The notes under the pieces are model-generated. The model searched no databases. It was not told where the DNA came from and worked only from the letters and a program-made list of their open reading frames with translations. 64,000 nucleotides of DNA, taken from Paraphysomonas bandaiensis (taxonomy: Eukaryota; Chrysophyceae). Shown here in pieces: positions 57,627 through 64,000 of the stretch. The position numbers and the translations under genes are program-made. The stretch is taken from assembly GCA_965644295.1 (NCBI GenBank), contig CBFFRP010000120.1, positions 55,639 to 119,638 on the forward strand, in the 5' to 3' direction. Position 1 is the stretch's first letter. Each line of letters opens with the position of its first letter.

Positions 57627-60600
57627 CTATGCTTCTCCGACGATACGACACATCAAATGACGAAACAATCTTCCTTGCAGGGGTTTAGTCAGCACATCAG
57701 CCAACATCTCTCCTGTAGGTAAGTACTGAAGCTTCACGTCTCCCCTATCATGGTGTTCTTTGACTAAAGCCTGCCTTACTCGTAGATACTTCGATCGGTA
57801 TTTGCCTCCTCCTTTCGTTACGAGGCTGAGAGTAGATGCATTGTCCTGGAATATTGTAGGTGAGTCCATTATACACCCCTGACCACACAGGAACTCATGC
57901 AATTTCATCACACACGGCAGCATGTCAGAGAGTGCGACCAATTCCGACTCAGTGGAGTCCTTAGTGACTAGTTTCTGCTTTGTCGACCGACAAAGCACAG
58001 CCGCATCCCCCACGCTGACCACCACTCCGGTATGGCCCTTTCCATCCTGATGTGTCGCAAATGATGCGTCAATGTATGCTTTTACCTGAATCTTATCTCC
58101 TATTCGCAGGTGTAAATCCTGATTCTTGGTGGACGCCAGGTACTTCAACACTCTCCCCAGCTTCTGCTTGTCATCTTGAGTCGGGTCCTTCACCCTAGTA
58201 GCCAGGTACGCAATAGACAACAAAATATCCGGCCTCACCCTTGTTGCCAGGTATAGCAGCTTTGCCACCACCGTGTGGAATTCTGCGGCGTCTCTCTTGC
58301 CCAATTTCTGCTCGGATTTCTCGTTGAAAAGAGATGCTGTTGCCGGGGAAGCCGTCCCTCCTGTGGTCCCCGTCTCCTCGAGCACTCCCTCCAGGTATGC
58401 CCTCATCGATACCACTGCCTTCCCGTCCTGTACATTTATATGCATACCTATATACGACATGTCATGGTCGGTACAGTGTTTCACCTCGCCGTATTGCTGT
58501 TTCAGTTTTGTCACTAGCCATTCTGTGTCCTCCTTGCACTGAGACATCACTAATAGGTCGTCTACGTGCAGGGTCACGGTGCATTGTTTTCCGTTGACGG
58601 TCCGATTGAAGACGCATTGGTCTACGGGGTTGACTGCAAAGCCGATGCTCTCCAGGTACGTCCTCAGTGTATTGTACCACAATTTAGCGCTCTGAACACA
58701 TCTGTATAGGGCCCGGTCCAATCGTACTAGCAGTCTTCCACGCTCGTCTATGTATGGCTGTACGGCTGGGTCCATCTTTTTCAGGATAGCGGCCAGCATC
58801 GGTTCGAGCTCCATAATGACTTCTTCTCCGGTCATCTCGGCATTCAGGTAAGCTCCTCCAATGTCCACTGTCGAAATATGTCGTCTCTCTTTAGCTGCTA
58901 TCGCTAGACATGCGAATACTGATTGCATTGCTACTGTAGGCGACGATGTATCGGTATAAAGCTTTTTGTCCTGCTGCGCGCCATTTGCAACCAGTCTGGC
59001 CTTGATTTTTTCGAAACGCCCAAGGCCATCGTACTTGGTTTTCAGGAACATCAATGACCGAATCGCCCTTTTGATCTGAGTCGTTGACAGCTCACTCCGA
59101 TGCACTGGGGCTATGGCCTTCTTGTCGTGCAGCAACTGTTTCAGCTCCCGCACTATAGCTAGGTATGCATCCTTACCGTGTTCCTTCAACCCTTGTGTAA
59201 TGCTCGTGTGATAGGCACGGTACATCACTGGTTTTCGTATAGCACCAGCTGCTCTCCTTCCTTCTGTTAGTGACGGTGAGCTCATTGTATTGTGTACCAC
59301 CCCTGTTATGTCTTCTGTATTTATTTCATTAGGGGCGTCACTGCCGGTAGTCGTCGGGCTCTCTTCCTCGCCCATTTGCCCCACAGATTCCGAATTGTTT
59401 GTAGCAGGTGCGTCTTCGCTCATCTCTGTGTTATTGCTCTCATGCTCTGTTGTCGCAGTTGCATTGCCACCCTCTGCGGTGTCGTCTTGCGCTTCTCCGC
59501 ACTGGTCCGGTTGGTCCGCGATAGCTGGTGAGTGCCTTGCGTTTTTCCGATTTTCTTGTGCGGTCTTGTTCACTGCGTCTATCACCAACTGCGTGGTTAT
59601 CATCTTCCTCCAGTTCGTTCTGCTGACATATCTGTTTGTCTTTAGATTCAGGAAGATCCAGCTGCCGTTTGCATTGCCTGCAGGATACAAGGCTATGCAC
59701 GGCTCTGTCCGGTCCTGTTCCGCGTTGTTGCTCTTGACCTTCGGGTCGTAGCACTCCACATAGTCACCGAATGCGAGAGCCAGCTCCTTCTTGAAATTCG
59801 GTTTGATCCCTGTCAATGCCACTCGCGGCGCTACCGTTGATCCATTGGTGGATGGCCTTCTTAGATTCATCCTGCTGTTTGCATACCGTACCAGATCTTT
59901 CACATTGGCGTCAGGTAAGTCCCACGGTAGTCCTGCATGGATGCTCCTGATCATCTCTTTCAGGCGTCGTATTTTCGAGTCGATTTTGTCGAGGTGGTCG
60001 CCTGCTCCCGCGACGTCTATCTCCACCCCTGTAATCTGCCCTCGGAGTGGTTTGAAGCCAGGTTGTGGGTCGAGGTAAGCGATGGTCGGCACATACCCGT
60101 AGCTCCGTAGCAGATTAACGTGTTCCTGAAGTGCGAGTCCTAATGCTTCTGTTGTCTCATTCTGTATTGCAGAGACTACTGACACTCCCAGTGGCTCCGC
60201 CATCGTGAGAAGAAATGACTGCTGTCTCACGCTGAAGATGTCTGAGTAGAACCTCTGCTCTCGCTGCATCTCCGATTTCAGTGCGGTGTCTACGTACTGG
60301 CGCCCCGTTTTTTTGTGAGTGTGCTTCCCGCGCACTGACTCGTATGGGATTCCATATATCTCAAATGCTCTCCGTACGTCACTTGCGGTGAGTTTCAGTC
60401 CTGTTATGTTGCCATCACTGACTAAGTTGATTGCGTCTTTCTCAGAGTCAAATCCCGAGGTCTTGACTAGGTCCCATGCCTCTCGTGCTCGAGCCACTTC
60501 GGCCTTCGAGTGCCTCGCTTCCATGTCAGCTACTGTTGTGACATGTACGTTTCCAGTGGCCCAGTCTCGCATATCTGCGACGTACATTTTGTTCCTTCTT

Positions 60601-61952
60601 GCGAATACCAGGTCTCTACCAGGTAAATGCACAGTATACGATTTGCCTTGCACATATGTTACATCGTACATATCCTCCACATCTGATTGACATAGCACAC
60701 TCGCACGTAAATGATCAGCCGTTGTGCAGGGAAAGAATTGATCCAGATCTCCTACATTTGGTAACTCCATAGCGTGCCCTGAGAGCCCTGCCACGGTACA
60801 TTTCCTGGTCGCCGGCCTTATATTGTGCAGTAATGCAGGGTGAACCACTGATACGTCCGCCTGATTATCTAGCAGTACCTCGTACCACCTGAATGGGTGG
60901 CCTCCGGATGTGAATGCGTTCTTTAGGGTCACCGCACAGTTTCTCTCATCTGCATCTTGGTTGTCAGGGCATTCATTGAGTCGGTGCCCTGGCTCGCCGC
61001 ACCCCCAACATATCAGGGGTTTCCTCCGTTGTTCTCTGTGCCGTGGATTCTTCTGCCCCCTTTTGGATTCTTTGTCGTCGTTTTCGTCACTGTCACTTGC
61101 GCTGTGTTTCCCTTTGCTGGTAGTTTTGCGTTCAGCTTTGGTGACGAAGGCTGCTCCTCCTGCCGCGCGTGTCTGCTTCCTGGCCGGTAGATATTTGGAA
61201 ACCTTGTTGTATATGTCGTTTATGTGTGTGGGTGCAATCTGTGTTCCCATGGTTAGGTCATTGAGGTAATTCGTTTTGAAATCTCCATATCTTGTTTCAT
61301 CAAGTCCGTTAAAGAAGTCCATCGCCACATCGGTGTCGGACATTTTGGCGTTGTCCATTTCTTTGTATGCTTCCAGTAAATAATCAAATTTCTCCTTATA
61401 TGTCACGATGCTTTCGAAAGTCCCTTGCCGAACTTCTTGGTACTTTCGCCTAGTTTCCGCTTTCATCACTGCTCCCACATTGGAGCTTGTCGCTACCTTG
61501 TGTGTCTTTTTTATTGCAAGCCATAGCGATAGTGGATCTTTCGTTGCGTTGAACTCTTGATATTCGTCTAATAGTTTTATAGCGTCGTGGGATTCGTTGC
61601 TCAGGTGCTGTATCATGAATCCGTACAGTGGGGTTCTGTTCTTGGCCATCTCTCCTATGGCCCGAGATCTTCTGATGCATTGATCTTCGATCTCCTTGTA
61701 CCCGATGGGGTCTGTCCTCGGATTGACATCCCTGGTGTCGGGTCTCGGTGGCTCGTAGTACTGGTCAGTCTCCAGCATCTTTGCAAGGTCTCCGTACCTC
61801 ACCATGGCTTCGGCCACCAATTTCTGCTTGAAAATAGGCAGATTACATTTTGCGCCATATCTTAGCATTGGCACTGCGTCATAACTGTCAGACTCTTGTC
61901 TTCTTCCAGATCTTGGATATCTGGGATATCTCTCTTTTGTCGTTTTCTTCAT
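57627..61952 (-). CDS. Copia Gag-Pol polyprotein
   Basis: An intact frame of 1,441 aa starts at the ATG at 61,952. Gag occupies about the first 300 residues and ends in a CCHC zinc knuckle (CWGCGEPGHRLNEC). A retropepsin-like segment with LLDNQADVSVV follows; its active-site triad is DNQ rather than the usual DSG or DTG. The integrase region has candidate catalytic acids in FYSDIFSV and IAYLDPQ. The reverse transcriptase has KARLVANGAQQ, TVDIGGAYLNAEM and the catalytic HVDDLLV. RNase H has AYIDASFATHQDGKGHTG and TKDSTESELVALSD. Integrase before reverse transcriptase is copia order. All domains lie in one frame without stops, so the element may be active. Gag-to-Pol ratio must be set without a frameshift, as in other single-frame copia elements. 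Confidence 0.95.
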   Translation of the reverse strand: MKKTTKERYPRYPRSGRRQESDSYDAVPMLRYGAKCNLPIFKQKLVAEAMVRYGDLAKMLETDQYYEPPRPDTRDVNPRTDPIGYKEIEDQCIRRSRAIGEMAKNRTPLYGFMIQHLSNESHDAIKLLDEYQEFNATKDPLSLWLAIKKTHKVATSSNVGAVMKAETRRKYQEVRQGTFESIVTYKEKFDYLLEAYKEMDNAKMSDTDVAMDFFNGLDETRYGDFKTNYLNDLTMGTQIAPTHINDIYNKVSKYLPARKQTRAAGGAAFVTKAERKTTSKGKHSASDSDENDDKESKRGQKNPRHREQRRKPLICWGCGEPGHRLNECPDNQDADERNCAVTLKNAFTSGGHPFRWYEVLLDNQADVSVVHPALLHNIRPATRKCTVAGLSGHAMELPNVGDLDQFFPCTTADHLRASVLCQSDVEDMYDVTYVQGKSYTVHLPGRDLVFARRNKMYVADMRDWATGNVHVTTVADMEARHSKAEVARAREAWDLVKTSGFDSEKDAINLVSDGNITGLKLTASDVRRAFEIYGIPYESVRGKHTHKKTGRQYVDTALKSEMQREQRFYSDIFSVRQQSFLLTMAEPLGVSVVSAIQNETTEALGLALQEHVNLLRSYGYVPTIAYLDPQPGFKPLRGQITGVEIDVAGAGDHLDKIDSKIRRLKEMIRSIHAGLPWDLPDANVKDLVRYANSRMNLRRPSTNGSTVAPRVALTGIKPNFKKELALAFGDYVECYDPKVKSNNAEQDRTEPCIALYPAGNANGSWIFLNLKTNRYVSRTNWRKMITTQLVIDAVNKTAQENRKNARHSPAIADQPDQCGEAQDDTAEGGNATATTEHESNNTEMSEDAPATNNSESVGQMGEEESPTTTGSDAPNEINTEDITGVVHNTMSSPSLTEGRRAAGAIRKPVMYRAYHTSITQGLKEHGKDAYLAIVRELKQLLHDKKAIAPVHRSELSTTQIKRAIRSLMFLKTKYDGLGRFEKIKARLVANGAQQDKKLYTDTSSPTVAMQSVFACLAIAAKERRHISTVDIGGAYLNAEMTGEEVIMELEPMLAAILKKMDPAVQPYIDERGRLLVRLDRALYRCVQSAKLWYNTLRTYLESIGFAVNPVDQCVFNRTVNGKQCTVTLHVDDLLVMSQCKEDTEWLVTKLKQQYGEVKHCTDHDMSYIGMHINVQDGKAVVSMRAYLEGVLEETGTTGGTASPATASLFNEKSEQKLGKRDAAEFHTVVAKLLYLATRVRPDILLSIAYLATRVKDPTQDDKQKLGRVLKYLASTKNQDLHLRIGDKIQVKAYIDASFATHQDGKGHTGVVVSVGDAAVLCRSTKQKLVTKDSTESELVALSDMLPCVMKLHEFLCGQGCIMDSPTIFQDNASTLSLVTKGGGKYRSKYLRVRQALVKEHHDRGDVKLQYLPTGEMLADVLTKPLQGRLFRHLMCRIVGEA

Positions 61953-61964
61953 AATTTTCTCTTA
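61950..61964 (-). promoter_or_regulatory. Putative self-priming primer-binding site of the copia element
   Basis: On the element strand the 15 nt directly after the 5' LTR read TAAGAGAAAATTATG. They are the perfect complement of CATAATTTTCTCTTA inside the LTR (62,118-62,104). The last three bases are the gag-pol start codon. This is the arrangement of Tf1-type elements, whose RNA 5' end folds back onto the primer site. It is not a match to the ACCA end of a tRNA. Confidence 0.65.
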
Positions 61965-62246
61965 CGCAGAGAAAAAACACGGTACTCGGTCGGATGCTAC
62001 GGATCAATAAACGGACGGAATACCCCCGTTGCCTTTTCACACAGTCTACACTACAGGTAGTCAAAAGCAAGGTTCTCTTCGCAGTTACTACAGAACTCGT
62101 TAGTAAGAGAAAATTATGTCTCTAGTCTACAGCCGTACACTACACACTGCATAACATAACACCATACACCTCTATGTGCCCTATGCATATCTTATACAGT
62201 CACTTCAAGTACTAAACTGAAAAGAACATCCTCTTATTTCTCTACG
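61965..62246 (-). repeat. Copia 5' LTR with predicted transcription start
   Basis: 282 bp, identical to the other LTR. The stretch complementary to the primer site begins at 62,118, 128 nt into the LTR. If self-priming is right, the RNA starts at or very near this base. That gives a U3 of ~128 bp and a leader of ~167 nt. The right flank is GTATG of the microsatellite. Confidence 0.9.
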
Positions 62247-62521
62247 GTATGTATGTATGTATGTATGTATGTATGTATGTATGTATGTATGTATGTATGT
62301 ATGTATGTATGTATGTATGTATGTATGTATGTATGTATGTATGTATGTATGTATGTATGTATGTATGTATGTATGTATGTATGTATGTATGTATGTATGA
62401 ATGTATGTATGTATGTATGTATGTAGGTATGTATGTATGTATGTATGTATGTATGTATGTATGTATGTATGTATGTATGTATGTATGTACGTATGTATGT
62501 ATGTATGTATGTATGTATGTA
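62247..62521. repeat. (TATG)n microsatellite, right part
   Basis: Continuation of the array at 56,638-57,328, with a few variants (AATG ~62,399, GTAG ~62,425, TACG ~62,488). Confidence 0.97.
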
Positions 62522-62783
62522 CATGATGCTGTGTGTAAATTTACTGCAAAGTTCTTATATACTGCACAACTCTCGAAAAGCCTGCTTTTAGTTTTACATA
62601 CATGTATATCGGGGTTTTTTATATTTGTGTAGTGAAAAGTCGTTGTGGTTTTGAATTAGGGGACCGACCCTGTACAGGCAGCATGTACATGGAGGTGTGA
62701 ACAGTTCTTGTGTATCGTTAGTTTGGCTCTCTGCCTCATAATCAAACAAACGCCTTCCCTCCTTAAATTTCCCTGTGGGTGAA
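62522..62783. promoter_or_regulatory. Upstream region of the Crinkler-like gene
   Basis: Short interval between the microsatellite and the start codon at 62,784. No clear element was seen. Confidence 0.3.
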
Positions 62784-64000
62784 ATGGAAGTTCCAGAAGA
62801 AGAAATGCCTCTTGCCAGCCTGCCCGTCAATTTACAGATCATGAAACTACAAGAGGAACTGGCGAAAATGAAAAGAGAACTTGCGAAAAAGGATGAGAAA
62901 CTTGCAGAAAAGGATGAGAAACTTGCAGAAAAGGATGAGAAACTTGCGAAAAAGGATGAGGAAACGGCGGAAATGAAAAGAGAGCTTGCTGGGCACGATG
63001 CGGTTTCCATTCGACGGCTTTTACACGGAGGGCTAAACGACCTGATATTAGGTTCTCAAAAAACGCCAAGTTTCACCAATACTTCTACCCATAATTCTGG
63101 ACATGCTGGTGTGATGAGCTTTGTAGAGCAGGATTTTGTGATCTTTAAGAACATTGAAATGCGAAATTTGTCAACATCAAGCATTTTTCTGCTGCGAATT
63201 CAGGGCAACCCTTCACAGCATGTATTTTATTCTAATGAGGCAGAGATTGAAGAACATGTCCGCAATATTATGCTAGATGTGTTGACACTTTTGGATATTA
63301 AGCAGGATGTGTCACTGCATTATCAAAAAACACTAATGTGTGTGATAGACGGTAAGGAAAAGCAGTCCAAGTCCGACATTTGGGTTGTCAAAACACAATC
63401 TGGTGTTCCCATTGCAGTTATTGAGGTGCAACAACCTGGAAAAACGAAGCTGTCCAATTTAAAGGTGCTTGGACAACTTCACGACTACATGTCAAATCTA
63501 CGCAATTCTTTTGGACAATGCGAAGTATTTGGGATTGTAACTACACTGGACAAGTGGCGAGTAGTATGGTTTCCTGACACGAACGCGTTTGCTACCTCAA
63601 TAGACCTGAACCCACCAAAAGCCAACAATGTAATAGAAGACTTTCCCGTGGAAAGCACGCTACAAAGAACACTTCATGGCAGTAGAGAGTACAGTTGGCA
63701 TGACGCAACACTGCTTCCACTTATTGGAACCGTTATATTGAAGTCTATGAGAGCACAATATCGTCGTGTACCGCACCTCTCCTTGCAACGAGCATACACG
63801 TTTCTGAGTGCGGAGACCTGGCATTGGGGTATTATCCCGGAGAATACATTTGCCGAACACCAGGAAATTTTCCTCACACTCCCTCAAGAGGAACCACCTT
63901 ATTTGATAGTGCTGCGGCAGTTTCACGGTGGGGCCGATGGCAAGGTTTGCCTCGCGCTAACTAAGGATTTCCATTTAGTCGTACTTAAGAAATTCTATGA
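62784..64000 (+). CDS. Coiled-coil/PD-(D/E)XK/kinase-like protein (Crinkler-type), 3' end outside window
   Basis: The frame is open from the ATG at 62,784 to the window edge (405 codons so far, no intron). Residues ~18-75 are a coiled coil built from 7-aa units of the KDEKLAE type, encoded by a 21-bp tandem repeat at ~62,884-62,960. Residues ~190-260 match a restriction-nuclease-like PD-(D/E)XK fold: KSDIWVV supplies the Asp and AVIEVQQPG the Glu-x-Gln (Lys replaced by Gln), followed by GQLHDYM and FGIVTTLDKWRVVWF. The last residues (LVVLKKFYE) resemble the beta-3 Lys strand of a protein kinase. This combination is known among Crinkler-type effectors and related proteins of stramenopiles, fungi and other eukaryotes. 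There is no signal peptide. The role (host-directed effector, conflict system or transposon-linked) cannot be told from this fragment. Confidence 0.75.
   Translation, partial: MEVPEEEMPLASLPVNLQIMKLQEELAKMKRELAKKDEKLAEKDEKLAEKDEKLAKKDEETAEMKRELAGHDAVSIRRLLHGGLNDLILGSQKTPSFTNTSTHNSGHAGVMSFVEQDFVIFKNIEMRNLSTSSIFLLRIQGNPSQHVFYSNEAEIEEHVRNIMLDVLTLLDIKQDVSLHYQKTLMCVIDGKEKQSKSDIWVVKTQSGVPIAVIEVQQPGKTKLSNLKVLGQLHDYMSNLRNSFGQCEVFGIVTTLDKWRVVWFPDTNAFATSIDLNPPKANNVIEDFPVESTLQRTLHGSREYSWHDATLLPLIGTVILKSMRAQYRRVPHLSLQRAYTFLSAETWHWGIIPENTFAEHQEIFLTLPQEEPPYLIVLRQFHGGADGKVCLALTKDFHLVVLKKFY

Larger units (their letters stand above)
57329..62246 (-). mobile_element. Intact Ty1/copia LTR retrotransposon
   Basis: The 4,918-bp element has two 282-bp LTRs (57,329-57,610 and 61,965-62,246) that I find identical base by base, so it inserted recently. 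It sits inside the TATG microsatellite with a 5-bp direct repeat GTATG on both sides. LTR ends are CGTAGAGAAA...TTTCTCTGCG on the element strand, a 10-bp inverted pair with one mismatch, not the usual TG...CA. The single gag-pol frame starts 12 nt after the 5' LTR and stops 16 nt before the 3' LTR. There is no space for a conventional 18-nt tRNA primer site. The polypurine tract is short (ACAGGGGTG) just before the 3' LTR. Confidence 0.95.

Overview
The window is nuclear DNA from a eukaryotic protist, most likely a stramenopile (ochrophyte or relative). The evidence is genes split by very short GT-AG introns (mostly 40-60 nt), Pro-Thr/Ser repeat surface proteins, a REJ/polycystin-like receptor, an axonemal dynein subunit (so the cell makes flagella), a CCT-motif regulator, a hybrid histidine kinase, a Crinkler-like PD-(D/E)XK/kinase protein, and copia and hAT elements. 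No organelle, rRNA or tRNA gene was recognised. Exon joins were made by eye from splice sites and reading phase. All complete models except the C-terminus of the P-loop gene sum to a multiple of three.

Layout. 1-3,015: AT-rich DNA with a truncated LINE 3' end. 3,016-13,303 (-): a 14-exon gene for a ~3,219-aa lectin/REJ multi-pass receptor. 14,171-19,985 (+): a 33-exon gene for a ~1,309-aa multi-pass membrane protein, probably CSC1/anoctamin-like. 20,424-23,107: three small acidic or Ser-rich unknown proteins. 23,814-27,431 (+): axonemal dynein intermediate chain DNAI4/WDR78. 27,432-30,799: dispersed repeat copies in inverted arrangement. 30,800-33,191 (-): membrane hybrid histidine kinase. 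33,192-37,446: repeats, a 59-bp-arm hairpin and a complete but internally deleted hAT transposon. 37,447-43,517: an intronless PhnD-like protein (-), a CCT protein (+) and a pseudo-receiver/PAS protein (-). 44,191-46,769 (+): cysteinyl-tRNA synthetase. 47,525-48,021 (+): a possible 82-aa five-exon gene. 48,934-49,468 (+): a six-exon ubiquitin-like modifier. 49,469-54,826: a 5'-truncated LINE holding a nested TIR-bounded element with a SET-domain frame. 54,827-56,383 (-): a P-loop kinase-like gene. 56,638-62,521: a very long (TATG)n microsatellite split by an intact copia retrotransposon. 62,784-end (+): coiled-coil/PD-(D/E)XK/kinase gene, cut by the window edge.

How things connect. The host genes form no obvious pathway. 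The two giant membrane proteins, read divergently from an 867-bp interval, and DNAI4 fit a flagellate that senses its surroundings or mates. The histidine kinase and the degenerate receiver/PAS protein, about 10 kb apart, are both two-component-type proteins. The most unusual element is the copia retrotransposon. Its 282-bp LTRs look identical. Its start codon lies 12 nt inside the 5' LTR, leaving no room for a normal tRNA primer site. The 15 nt just after the LTR are perfectly complementary to a 15-nt stretch inside the LTR, which suggests Tf1-type self-priming of reverse transcription.
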